Of a DNA stretch of 41,187 nt, positions 15,927 to 23,959 are shown piece by piece (positions within the stretch are counted from its first letter, which is position 1; every line of letters begins with the position of its first letter). The stretch covers positions 1 through 41,187 of the forward strand of contig DATAAF010000091.1 in assembly GCA_036260255.1 (NCBI GenBank), given 5' to 3'. Under the pieces are notes generated by a model. That model was not told the DNA's origin. It saw only the letters and a program-made list of their open reading frames with translations, and did not search any database. This stretch comes from DASZJY01 sp036260255 (lineage in GTDB: Bacteria; Actinomycetota; Acidimicrobiia; Acidimicrobiales; AC-14). A program made the translations under genes and the position numbers.

Positions 15927-16966
15927 GGCGCGTGTTCGTCGCATCCTGTCTCGTCCTGGCGACTGTGTTCGTCCCCGGCGACCCGGCCGCGGCCGAGCCC
16001 CTGGAGGCGAACTGGAACCGCCCGACCGCGCACTGGCAGGGCGCACGGACCTACACGAACCAGACGGCCACGGTGATCCCCGTCATCAACCGCACCGCGG
16101 ATCCTGACGCCGTGGCGGCGGTCAACCTCTGGAACAACCAGGGCACCGGGCATCTCGTGCGACTGCAGATCGTGCAGACCGACGTACGGCCGGACTGCGA
16201 CTGGAACGTCGCCTGGCACATCGTCTTGTGCTCGAACACGAGAGGGGTGGCCGAGGCGCCCGGGTCGGCGTTCCCCGCCAGCGATCCCAACTACTTCGGC
16301 CACATGCACCACTGCCGTGCGAGCGTGGACCGCAACTGGGAAGGCGTCGTCGTCTGGCTCCACGAGATCGGCCATTGCCTCGGGCTCCAACACCACCTCC
16401 ATCCGTGGGGCGAGAACAACCCGTCGGTGATGGGCGGTCGCCAGTCGCTCGGGCCGGACGACTATTGGGGCATCGTCAAGCTCTACTGGCACAACGACAG
16501 CCTGGTGCCGCGGTTCCCGCCGACGTCATCGCCGTACGCCTGGTGGGGTGTCGGCAACTTCTTGAAGCACGTCGCCAGCGGCCACGTCGCGGACGTGCCG
16601 TACGGCTCGTACGACGACGGCACGAACCTGATCACCTACGGGCGCCACGGTGGGCCCAACCAGCAGTTCGTCGTCGAGGCGGCGTATCCAATCGGGACGA
16701 ACGCCAACTGGTATCGCATCGTCAACGTCAACAGCCAGAAGGTGGTGACCCTCGACGCCGACGGTGTGACCCTCGAGCAACAGTCGCTCGAAGCGGCGAA
16801 CAACGATCCCGCCTGCGACGAGTGGTGGTACATGGTCCCCATCGGCGACGGCACCTACGGGTGGTACTCCTGCGCCGGAGGTCAGTACGTCGGGCGCGGC
16901 GCCAACGGCACCTTGCGCTTGATGGGCGGCAGCTACGTCGGCAACACCTGGCGAATCATGCAATGA
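15923..16966 (+). CDS. Secreted metzincin-type zinc protease with C-terminal lectin-like domain
   Basis: 347 aa. A signal peptide (MRRVFVASCLVLATVFV, cleavage near AAAEP) is followed by a protease domain to about residue 200. The zinc site is HEIGHCLGLQH, with H147, H151 and H157 as ligands and E148 as base, and SVMGG about 25 residues later fits a Met-turn. This is the metzincin (matrixin-like) layout. Several Cys (PDCDW, VLCSN, HHCRA, GHCLG) may form disulfides. Residues about 205-347 resemble a ricin-type beta-trefoil (GGPNQQFVVE; YRIVNVNSQKVVTLD; DEWWYMVP), probably binding glycans or cell wall. The start overlaps the stop of the His-rich peptide. No propeptide with a cysteine switch is evident. 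Confidence 0.85.
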   Translation: MRRVFVASCLVLATVFVPGDPAAAEPLEANWNRPTAHWQGARTYTNQTATVIPVINRTADPDAVAAVNLWNNQGTGHLVRLQIVQTDVRPDCDWNVAWHIVLCSNTRGVAEAPGSAFPASDPNYFGHMHHCRASVDRNWEGVVVWLHEIGHCLGLQHHLHPWGENNPSVMGGRQSLGPDDYWGIVKLYWHNDSLVPRFPPTSSPYAWWGVGNFLKHVASGHVADVPYGSYDDGTNLITYGRHGGPNQQFVVEAAYPIGTNANWYRIVNVNSQKVVTLDADGVTLEQQSLEAANNDPACDEWWYMVPIGDGTYGWYSCAGGQYVGRGANGTLRLMGGSYVGNTWRIMQ

Positions 16967-17070
16967 ACCGGTGAGCGCTCGTCGGTGAGCAGGTCGGGAC
17001 CCCCAAGGATGCCGAGCGGCGCTCAGCGTCGCCCTGGTCAAACCCGGGCCAATGGCGCGATCATCCTCGC

Positions 17071-17409
17071 GTGGCGAAGAGCGGCTTGGCCCCCGGTCAT
17101 CGGGTTTGGTTCCAAGACGAGCGGTCGCCCACGCGAGGTATGACCGTCGCTACCCATCCTGACGAAGGAGTCATCGTCCTCGCGCTCTGGAACGGCGATC
17201 GTTGCACCGGCACCTTTCGAATGCCTCTGGCCGAAGGGGCAAGCCTCATCTCGGTGCTCGCCGCGGGGATGTCGGCCGGACTGGCGTCTGGGGTCGGCCA
17301 GTCGCCGGGGACGCCGGGCGGGCCGAGTGCCTCGTGGCTACGTCGCTTGTCGGCGCTGGTCCATCGCCGGCCGGAGCAATCCTCGTCCCATCTTCGCGCC
17401 GTCCGATAG
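17071..17409 (+). CDS. Small conserved hypothetical protein
   Basis: 112 aa from GTG at 17071. The central part (GVIVLALWNGDRCTGTFRMP, then LISVLAAGM) looks like a compact beta-beta-alpha fold that I associate with short actinobacterial hypothetical proteins. No catalytic motif is visible. The C-terminal 35 residues are low-complexity. A weak -10-like GATCAT lies 6 bases before the start. Function unknown. Confidence 0.55.
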   Translation: MAKSGLAPGHRVWFQDERSPTRGMTVATHPDEGVIVLALWNGDRCTGTFRMPLAEGASLISVLAAGMSAGLASGVGQSPGTPGGPSASWLRRLSALVHRRPEQSSSHLRAVR

Positions 17410-17471
17410 AGCCACAGCCGGCGGCGTCACCGCCGGCGAGCACGGCTCGCTCCGCCCTCCCGTCCGAACGG

Positions 17472-17477
17472 CAGAAT
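17472..17477 (+). promoter_or_regulatory. Possible -10 box of the arginase-fold gene
   Basis: CAGAAT, 6 bases before GTG at 17484. It deviates from TANNNT at the first base but keeps the spacing. Confidence 0.35.
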
Positions 17478-17483
17478 GGGATC

Positions 17484-18392
17484 GTGGCCGGCTACGCCAT
17501 CATCGAAGCACCGTCGGTGCTGGGGCTCTTCCCTGGTGGCGTCGAACACCTTCCGAAGGCGCTGCTCGATGCCCGTCTCGCCGACGCCATCGGGGCGCGA
17601 CACGCCACCCGGGTGACGCCGCCCCCGTATGACCCGAGACGCGACCCGGCCACGTGGTTGCTCAACCCAACCGGCCTGCGCGACTACGCCCGGGCGCTTG
17701 CGGTCGCCACCGGAGAAGTGCTCGACGCTGGTGACGTCCCCGTCGTGCTCGGCGGCGACTGCTCGATCCTGCTCGGCAACCTGTTGGCCCTGCGCCGGCG
17801 CGGTCGTCACGGATTGCTGTTCATCGACGGCCACGCCGACTTCTACCAACCCGAAGCCGAACCGAACGGTGAGGCCGCGTCGATGGATCTGGCGTTGGTC
17901 ACCGGGCGAGGACCGGCTGTCGTCGCCGACCTGGACGGTCGGGGCGCCTTGGTTCTCGACGAGGACGTCGTCCAGTTCGGTCGGCGGGATGCGGACGAGG
18001 CTGCCGAGGCCGGGAGCCAGCGCATCGAGGACACCGCCATCACGGTCATCGACCTTCCCGCCGTACGGGAGCGAGGCGTGCGGCGCGCTGCCCTCGAGTC
18101 ACTCGAGCACCTCGTGCGTCCGGAGCTCGAAGGCTTCTGGGTCCACATCGACTGCGATGCGCTCGATGACACCGTCATGCCGGCGGTGGACTACCGGTTG
18201 CCGGGCGGGCTGAGTTGGGAGGAGCTCGAGACCGTGATCCGCCTCGCCGTCGACAGCGGCCGGGCTGTCGGGATCGAGGTCACCATCTTCAATCCGGCGC
18301 TCGACAGGGACGGCTCCATCGCACGGACGCTCGTCAGCTACCTCGCCGGGGGCCTCACCGCGGGCGTAGGGCGAGAAACCCACCACCCCTGA
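17484..18392 (+). CDS. Arginase/agmatinase-fold hydrolase
   Basis: 302 aa from GTG at 17484. Ureohydrolase metal motifs are present in order: GGDCS, then IDGHADF, then HIDCDALDD. The canonical first motif is GGDHS, whose His binds one manganese; here it is Cys. The other ligands (DGHAD and DCDALD acidic residues) are kept. Family members hydrolyse C-N bonds in guanidino or formimino compounds (arginine, agmatine, formiminoglutamate). The substrate cannot be told from sequence, and the Cys variant makes plain arginase less likely. No polyamine or histidine-degradation genes are nearby. It is convergent with cmk-plsC across 106 bases. Confidence 0.85.
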   Translation: MAGYAIIEAPSVLGLFPGGVEHLPKALLDARLADAIGARHATRVTPPPYDPRRDPATWLLNPTGLRDYARALAVATGEVLDAGDVPVVLGGDCSILLGNLLALRRRGRHGLLFIDGHADFYQPEAEPNGEAASMDLALVTGRGPAVVADLDGRGALVLDEDVVQFGRRDADEAAEAGSQRIEDTAITVIDLPAVRERGVRRAALESLEHLVRPELEGFWVHIDCDALDDTVMPAVDYRLPGGLSWEELETVIRLAVDSGRAVGIEVTIFNPALDRDGSIARTLVSYLAGGLTAGVGRETHHP

Positions 18393-18498
18393 CGCCGCTG
18401 TCGATCGTGGCTGCGAGGGGTGTCGCAGTCGCGGGTCTCGTGAGATTGTCGGAGGCCCAGTTCGGGACGACCCTGCGGATGCTCACCCGGCGACGACG

Positions 18499-19902
18499 TC
18501 AGAAGTCACCCGCGGCGATGCGGGCATGGTCGAGGAGGCGCTGGAGCTCGGCCTGGAGGGCGCCGGTGAGCTCGCGGACGTCACGGCGCGACGGGTGGCC
18601 GTTGGCCTTGGCCGGGGGTGGCTGCATGGGCGGCCCCACGACCACGTGGATCTTGACCGGCCTGATGATCTTGGCGCCTTTGGGCAGAGCGCGCTCGGTG
18701 CCGCCGATGCCCACCGGGACGAGCGGGCTCTGGGTCCGGATGGCAACGTAGGCCGCCCCCTCGTACAGGTCCTTCACCAGCGGCCCGGACCGCCGCGTCC
18801 CCTCGGGGAACAGCACGAGCGGCTCACCGCCCCGCAGCACCTCCATGCAGCGGTGCAGCGCCTCCCGGTCCGCCGCGCCCCGCCGCACCGGGAAGGCCCC
18901 CAGCGTGGTGATGAGCTTGCCGAACCAGGCGTACTTCCAGAGAGCCTCCTTGCCCATGTACCGCATCCGCCGCTTGGTCAGCACCGACACCAGGCCGAAG
19001 TCGATGTTGGACCGATGGACCGGGGCGACGATGAACACCCCCGAGGTGGGCACGTTCTCGAGCCCCTCGTAGGTGATGCGGAACAAGAGCCGGGCCAGCC
19101 CGTGGATGGCTCCCCGCACGGCGCGGTACATGCCGATGGCAAGCGGTGTCGGGGGTCCGTACCGGGGTGTGGGCCCCTCGTCCCGCTCCGCCCGCGCCGA
19201 TCGCTCGTCGCCACCCGCCGCCTCCGCCACCGGCTCGGGGGCCGGCGGCGCCGCCGACGCCGTCGCCTCCCGCTCCTCCTCGCCGGTGAAACGCCCGACG
19301 ATCTCGTCGACCACGTCGTCGACGCTGCGGTCCGTGCTGTCGACGACGACCGCCCCGTCGGCCACCGACAAGGGCGACGTCGACCGAGTCGAGTCGAGTC
19401 GGTCGCGGCGGGCCAGGGCCTCGGCGTCCTCGTCGGAGGCCCGGCGCCGGGCCCGTTCCTCGTCGCTGGCGGTGAGGAACACCTTGAGCTGGGCGTCGGG
19501 GAACACGACGCTTCCGATGTCGCGACCTTCCACCACCCCGCCGCCGTGGGACCGGGCCCACTCCCGCTGGCGACGCACGAGCTCCTCCCGGACTTCGGGC
19601 TTGGCCGCCACCGCGCTCACGGCCCGCCCCACGTCGGGCGTGCGGAGCTGGTCGGTGACGTCCTCGCCGTCGAGCACCACCCGCTCGCCGACGTCGAGCT
19701 GCAGCCGGGCCGCCACCCGGGCCAGCGCCTCGCCGTCGGCCGACTCGGGGTCGATGCCCTGGCGGAGGGCGGCCAGGGCCACCGAGCGGTACATCGCTCC
19801 GGTGTCCAGATAGTCCATGCCCAGGCGCCGGGCCACCGCCCGGGCGACCGTCGACTTCCCCGACCCCACCGGACCGTCGATGGCGACGACCCGCATGCTC
19901 AC
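18499..19902 (-). CDS. cmk: Bifunctional cytidylate kinase / 1-acylglycerol-3-phosphate acyltransferase
   Basis: 467 aa from GTG at 19902, overlapping the aroA stop by GTGA; ATG at 19896 is the alternative. Residues 1-220 are CMP kinase: P-loop GPVGSGKST, LDTGAMYRS, VEGRDIGSVVFPDA and the lid SDEERARRR. A charged, Ala/Pro-rich linker (about 225-265) follows. Residues about 270-467 are PlsC-like: APVHRSNIDFG has the catalytic HxxxxD, and VLFPEGTRR binds substrate phosphate. The first half makes CDP/dCDP for nucleic acid and CDP-lipid synthesis; the second would acylate lysophosphatidate to phosphatidate. Separate cmk and plsC genes are adjacent in some bacteria, so fusion of the pair is plausible. 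It is the last gene of the operon. Confidence 0.93.
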   Translation of the reverse strand: MSMRVVAIDGPVGSGKSTVARAVARRLGMDYLDTGAMYRSVALAALRQGIDPESADGEALARVAARLQLDVGERVVLDGEDVTDQLRTPDVGRAVSAVAAKPEVREELVRRQREWARSHGGGVVEGRDIGSVVFPDAQLKVFLTASDEERARRRASDEDAEALARRDRLDSTRSTSPLSVADGAVVVDSTDRSVDDVVDEIVGRFTGEEEREATASAAPPAPEPVAEAAGGDERSARAERDEGPTPRYGPPTPLAIGMYRAVRGAIHGLARLLFRITYEGLENVPTSGVFIVAPVHRSNIDFGLVSVLTKRRMRYMGKEALWKYAWFGKLITTLGAFPVRRGAADREALHRCMEVLRGGEPLVLFPEGTRRSGPLVKDLYEGAAYVAIRTQSPLVPVGIGGTERALPKGAKIIRPVKIHVVVGPPMQPPPAKANGHPSRRDVRELTGALQAELQRLLDHARIAAGDF

Positions 19903-21188
19903 GGCTCGTCGCCTCCACCGGTCAGCGCGGCCAGGTCCCGCTCGAAGGCCGGATAGCTGGTCGCCACCGACTCCCATCCGTCCACCAGCGACTCGCCGTC
20001 GGCCGCCATGGCCGCCACCGCCATGGCCATGGCGACCCGGTGGTCGCCCTGGGCGGAGGCGCGAGCCGGCGCCAGGCGCGTGCCGCCGGCCACGATGAAC
20101 CCGTCGGCCTTGGTCTCGACGACCGCCCCGAAGGCGCGCAGGCCCTCGGACACGGTGGTGATGCGGTCGCTCTCCTTCACCCGCAGCTCGGCCGCACCGC
20201 CGAACCGGCTCGGTCCCTCGGCCACCGCCGCCGCCACCGCCAGCACGGGGATCTCGTCGACCAGCCCGGGCACCTCCTCGGCCACCACGTCCGTGCCCCG
20301 GAGCGGGCCGTAGCGCGCCCGCAGGGCCGACTCCCCCACCCGTTCGACGTCGGCCCCCATGCGCAGGAGGACGTCGACGAACCCGGCCCGGGCCGGCCCG
20401 AGGTAGACGTCTTCGACGACGACGTCGCTCCCCGGGGTGACGCAGGCGGCGACCACCCAGAAGGCGGCTTGCGACGGGTCGCCGGGGACGTCGAGGGAGA
20501 ACGGCTGGAGCGCCGACCGGCGGACCCGGACGGTGCAGCCCTTGCCCTCGGCGGTCACCTCCAGGTCGGCCCCGCACGCCGCCAGCAGCTCCTCGGTGTG
20601 GGCCCGGCTGGCGACCGGCTCTCTGACCACCGTCTCTCCGTCGGCACCCAACCCGGCCAGGAGGACCGCCGACTTCACCTGGGCGCTGGCCACCGAGGGG
20701 GTGTAGTCGATGCCCTGCAGCCCACCGCCGCGCACCACCAGCGGCGCGTAGCGGCCACCGTCCCGGCCGTCGACCGCCGCCCCCATCGACCGCAGCGGCT
20801 CGGCCACACGGTCCATCGGGCGCTGGTTCACCGACCGGTCGCCGGCCAGCACGGTGAGCCAGTCGAAGGCGGCGCAGAAGCCGGCGAGGAGACGGATGCC
20901 GGTCCCGGAGTTCCCCACGTCGAGCACGCATTCCGGCTCCTGCAGCCGCCCTTCGCCTCCGCCGATGCGGACCTCGGGGGCGCCCGCCCGCCCTTCGACC
21001 TCCGCTCCCAACGCCTCGACGGCGGCCACCGTGCGGGCCACGTCGTCGCCCCCCGACAGGCCCCGCACCACCGACGTCCCCTCGGCCCGGGCGGCCACGA
21101 GCACGGCCCGATGGGAGATCGACTTGTCGCCGGGCACCCGCACCCGCCCCCGCAGCGGCCGCCCCCCGGTGACCCGGAGCTCGTCCAT
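19899..21188 (-). CDS. aroA: 3-phosphoshikimate 1-carboxyvinyltransferase (EPSP synthase)
   Basis: 429 aa from ATG at 21188, 2 bases after the tyrA stop. It makes EPSP from shikimate-3-phosphate and PEP in the shikimate pathway. Motifs are VPGDKSISHR at the N-terminus, DVGNSGTGIRL, SVASAQVKSAVLLAGL, VDEIPVLAVAAA and ELRVKESDR. ASAQVKSAVLLAGL places it with the Bacillus/Agrobacterium-like (class II) enzymes rather than the E. coli type. In the PEP/glyphosate loop it has Gly (GNSGTG) where the naturally tolerant CP4 enzyme has Ala, so no tolerance is predicted from that position. It is coupled to cmk by a 4-base overlap. Confidence 0.97.
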   Translation of the reverse strand: MDELRVTGGRPLRGRVRVPGDKSISHRAVLVAARAEGTSVVRGLSGGDDVARTVAAVEALGAEVEGRAGAPEVRIGGGEGRLQEPECVLDVGNSGTGIRLLAGFCAAFDWLTVLAGDRSVNQRPMDRVAEPLRSMGAAVDGRDGGRYAPLVVRGGGLQGIDYTPSVASAQVKSAVLLAGLGADGETVVREPVASRAHTEELLAACGADLEVTAEGKGCTVRVRRSALQPFSLDVPGDPSQAAFWVVAACVTPGSDVVVEDVYLGPARAGFVDVLLRMGADVERVGESALRARYGPLRGTDVVAEEVPGLVDEIPVLAVAAAVAEGPSRFGGAAELRVKESDRITTVSEGLRAFGAVVETKADGFIVAGGTRLAPARASAQGDHRVAMAMAVAAMAADGESLVDGWESVATSYPAFERDLAALTGGGDEP

Positions 21189-21190
21189 CT

Positions 21191-22288
21191 CTAGGGCAGG
21201 AGCCGGCTGGACGGCCGGTAGCCCCGCCTCCGGAGCGCCTCGCAGACCCGCTCCTCGGCCGAGGCGGCCACCACCAGGACGAGCTCGCCGGCGTCGCCCT
21301 CGGGGGAGTCGACCGTCTCCAGGTTCTCGATGTTGACGTTCAGCTCGGCCAACAGCGTTGTGACGTCGGCCAGGACCCCGGGACGGTCAGGCACGGGCAC
21401 CGACACCTCCACCAGCTCCTGCTCCACCCGGTCCACGACGGTCGGCAGCTTGATGCGGGCGTGTCGGGCTTCGTCGAGGGCGGCGTGCAGGGCGTGGAGG
21501 TCGCCCCCGGCGACCCACGTCCGCATGGCGGCGAGCGAGTCGAGGAGGCGGTCGAGGCCCTCGACGATGGCGTCGCGGTTCTCGGCGCACACGTCGAGCC
21601 AGATGCCGGGCTGGCCGGCCGCCACCCGGGTCATGTCCCGGAACCCGCCCGCCGCCAACCGGAGCACGGCGGCGTTCTCGTCGGCCTCCCGGGAGGCGAC
21701 CCGCATGAGGGTGGCGGCGGCCAGGTGGGGGACATGGGAGACCAGGGCCACCAGGGCGTCGTGGCGGTCCGGAGCAAGTGCCACCACGTTGGCCCCGAGC
21801 GAGCTCACGACCGCCCGCACCCGGGCGTAGGCGTCGGGGTCGGTGTCGACGGTAGGCGTGAGCACCCACGTCGCCCCCTCGAACAACGTCGCCGTCGACC
21901 CGTCCACGCCCTCGTGCTCGGAGCCGGCCATGGGGTGGCCGCCCACGAACCGGGGGTCGCCCACCTCGCCGACGATGGGCGCCTTGACGCCTCCGACGTC
22001 GGTGACCACCCCACCGTGGGCCAGGGCGCCGCGGGCGACCTCGGCCACCGCGCCGACCGGCGTGGCCACGAAGGTGATCTCGGCGTGGGGGTCGGTGCCC
22101 ACGGCGTCGAGGGCCCCGAGCTCGAGGGCCCGGCGCGCCCGAGAGGGGTCGGCGTCGCTGCCGCTGACATGCCAGCCGCGCGCCCGCAGGGCCAGCCCGA
22201 TCGACCCTCCGATGAGGCCGGTGCCGACGACGGCCGCCCGCCCGCCGCCCGCCGCGGCAACGCCGGGGCCGTCAGCCGGGGAGGTCAT
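21191..22288 (-). CDS. tyrA: Prephenate dehydrogenase with ACT domain
   Basis: 365 aa from ATG at 22288, overlapping the end of aroH by 17 bases. The Rossmann motif GTGLIGGSIGLAL binds NAD(P). VTDVGGVKAPI, GGHPMAGSEHEGV and LVSHVPHLAAA are typical prephenate/arogenate dehydrogenase signatures. The C-terminal roughly 75 residues (VSVPVPDRPGVLADVTTLLA) form an ACT domain, which in this family usually gives feedback control by tyrosine. It converts prephenate to hydroxyphenylpyruvate. The ACT end is followed at once by aroA, and the chorismate mutase is upstream, so consecutive steps are encoded together. Confidence 0.95.
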   Translation of the reverse strand: MTSPADGPGVAAAGGGRAAVVGTGLIGGSIGLALRARGWHVSGSDADPSRARRALELGALDAVGTDPHAEITFVATPVGAVAEVARGALAHGGVVTDVGGVKAPIVGEVGDPRFVGGHPMAGSEHEGVDGSTATLFEGATWVLTPTVDTDPDAYARVRAVVSSLGANVVALAPDRHDALVALVSHVPHLAAATLMRVASREADENAAVLRLAAGGFRDMTRVAAGQPGIWLDVCAENRDAIVEGLDRLLDSLAAMRTWVAGGDLHALHAALDEARHARIKLPTVVDRVEQELVEVSVPVPDRPGVLADVTTLLAELNVNIENLETVDSPEGDAGELVLVVAASAEERVCEALRRRGYRPSSRLLP

Positions 22289-22640
22289 CGCGAAGGCCCT
22301 GGGCGCCGTGGAGGTAGACGTGGCGGAGCTCCTGGCGGGACCGCCCCGTGTTCACGTGCATGAGGACCCGGAGGCACTTGAGCGTCCCGCCGTCCACGGA
22401 GAGCTCCCGGGCGCACAGCATGGGCACGTCGCCCAGCCCCGCGCCGCGGGCGGCGGCGGCCGGGAAGATGGCGACGAGGTCCTCGGTGGCGGTGAAGATG
22501 ATGCTGATGATGTCGTCGTGGGCGATGTCGTTGCGCGCCATCATCTCGCCCACCAGCTCCTGCACGCGCTCGGTTATCTGCTTCTCGGAGTCCTCTTCGA
22601 CGGTGGTCGCGCCGCGCAGCGCCTGGACCGCGGGGGCCAC
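22272..22640 (-). CDS. aroH: Chorismate mutase, AroH class
   Basis: 122 aa from GTG at 22640. ALRGATTVEEDSEKQI, the ATEDLVAIFPA stretch, DVPMLCARE and CLRVLMHVNT match the monofunctional trimeric AroH fold (as in B. subtilis), not the helical AroQ type. It rearranges chorismate to prephenate, feeding tyrA next to it, whose start lies inside this gene. TAATCT stands 6 bases before the start, so it can be transcribed from its own leaderless promoter as well as by read-through from rluB (9-base gap). Confidence 0.95.
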   Translation of the reverse strand: MAPAVQALRGATTVEEDSEKQITERVQELVGEMMARNDIAHDDIISIIFTATEDLVAIFPAAAARGAGLGDVPMLCARELSVDGGTLKCLRVLMHVNTGRSRQELRHVYLHGAQGLRDDLPG

Positions 22641-22646
22641 CCGCGG

Positions 22647-22652
22647 AGATTA
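22647..22652 (-). promoter_or_regulatory. -10 box of aroH, overlapping the rluB stop
   Basis: TAATCT on the minus strand, 6 bases before GTG at 22640. Its first three bases are the TAA stop of rluB, so the stop codon doubles as promoter sequence. Confidence 0.6.
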
Positions 22653-23393
22653 CCCGGGGGTCGGCGCCGACCTCTCCGCCGCCGCCTGCTCCAGCGCCCG
22701 TACCTCGGCGGGTGTCAGCGGCCGCCACTGCCCCGGAGGGAGGCGGCGGTCGGCCAGCGGGCCGATCCGGGTGCGCACCAGGCGGACGACCGGATGGCCG
22801 ACCGCCTCGCACATCCGTCGCACCTGCCGCTTGCGTCCCTCGTGGATGGCGATGCGGAGGACGTTGGGCGCCACCAGGGCGACGCGGGCCGGAGCGGTGA
22901 GGCCGTCGTCGAGCTCGACGCCCTCGCGCAGCCGGCGGAGCTCCCCTCGGGTGGGCGTGCCCTGGACCTCGGCCACGTACTCCTTCGCCACCCCGAAGGA
23001 CGGATGAGTCAGGCGGTGGGCCAGGTCGCCGTCGTTGGTGAGGAGGAGCAGGCCCTCGGTGTCCGCGTCGAGCCGACCGACCGGGAACACCCGGGGCTCG
23101 GCGGGGACCAGCTCGACGACCGTGGGCCGACCCTGGGGGTCAGAGGCGGTGGTCACCACGCCCGCCGGCTTGTTCAGCAGGTAGTGGACGACGCCGGGAC
23201 GCACCGTCACGGGCACGCCGTCGACCGCGATCTGCGCCGTCTCGGGGTCGACCCGCCGACCCAACGTCGCCACCTCGCCGTCGACGGTCACCCGGCCGTC
23301 GGCGATGAGGTCCTCGCACGCCCGGCGGCTGCCCAACCCGGCGGCGGCCAGCACCTTCTGGAGCCGCTCGCCCTGGGGTGACGGCTCCGTCAC
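22650..23393 (-). CDS. rluB: 23S rRNA pseudouridine synthase, RluB/RsuA family
   Basis: 247 aa from GTG at 23393, overlapping the scpB stop by GTGA. The N-terminal S4 domain (RLQKVLAAAGLGSRRACEDL) binds RNA. The catalytic part has YLLNKPAGVVTT and the signature VGRLDADTEGLLLLTNDG, in which the Asp of RLD is the nucleophile. EGRKRQVRRMCEAVGHPV is the other typical RsuA/RluB motif. RluB modifies 23S rRNA near U2605 (E. coli numbering). RsuA-like 16S specificity cannot be excluded, but scpB-linked copies are normally called RluB. Confidence 0.93.
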   Translation of the reverse strand: MTEPSPQGERLQKVLAAAGLGSRRACEDLIADGRVTVDGEVATLGRRVDPETAQIAVDGVPVTVRPGVVHYLLNKPAGVVTTASDPQGRPTVVELVPAEPRVFPVGRLDADTEGLLLLTNDGDLAHRLTHPSFGVAKEYVAEVQGTPTRGELRRLREGVELDDGLTAPARVALVAPNVLRIAIHEGRKRQVRRMCEAVGHPVVRLVRTRIGPLADRRLPPGQWRPLTPAEVRALEQAAAERSAPTPG

Positions 23394-23959
23394 TCCTCCC
23401 GGACGCCGAGGCCCCGCTCGAGCGCCTCGACCGCGTCGGGACCGGGCACGAAGTCGGCCAGCGGGGGCAGGTCGGCGAGCGAGTCGAGCCCCAACCTCTC
23501 GAGGAACAGCCGGGTCGTGCCGTAGAGCAGGGCCTGGCCGGGCCCGGGGTCGCGCCCCACCTCCTCGACGTAACCCCGCTGTTGCAACGTGCGCATGACC
23601 GCGTCGGCGTTGACCCCACGGATGGCGGCCACCTGGGCACGGGAGACAGGCTGCTTGTAGGCGACGATGGCCAGCGTCTCGAGAGCGGCGGCGGAGAGGC
23701 GGGCCGACTGCCCGTGCAGGACGAACCGCTCCACGTAGGCGGCCAGATCGGGGTGGCTCTGGAAGCGGTACCCGCCGGCGACCCGCACCAGCACGAAGCC
23801 GCGGTCGTCCGACTCGTAGGCCGACGCCAGGTCGGCGCAGAGCTCCTCGACCCGGGCCGGCGACAGCTCCAGCAGCTCGGCCAGCAGCTGCGGGTCCACG
23901 GGCTCCTCGGCGACCATGAGGATCGCCTCGACGGCCCGGCGCGCTTCGGACGAGCTCAC
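23390..23959 (-). CDS. scpB: Segregation and condensation protein B
   Basis: 189 aa from GTG at 23959, overlapping the scpA stop by GTGA. Paired winged-helix domains are suggested by AVEAILMVAEEPVDPQLLAE and LAIVAYKQPVSRAQVAAIRG, the latter the strongest ScpB signature, followed by YGTTRLFLERLGL. ScpB dimers bind the ScpA kleisin and SMC to form the bacterial condensin that compacts and segregates the chromosome. Overlaps on both sides imply fixed ratios with scpA and rluB. smc itself is not in the window. Confidence 0.95.
   Translation of the reverse strand: MSSSEARRAVEAILMVAEEPVDPQLLAELLELSPARVEELCADLASAYESDDRGFVLVRVAGGYRFQSHPDLAAYVERFVLHGQSARLSAAALETLAIVAYKQPVSRAQVAAIRGVNADAVMRTLQQRGYVEEVGRDPGPGQALLYGTTRLFLERLGLDSLADLPPLADFVPGPDAVEALERGLGVREE

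Noticed and set aside
19899..21188. Naturally glyphosate-tolerant EPSP synthase
   Set aside because: The class II look is real, but the loop position that is Ala in CP4 is Gly here.
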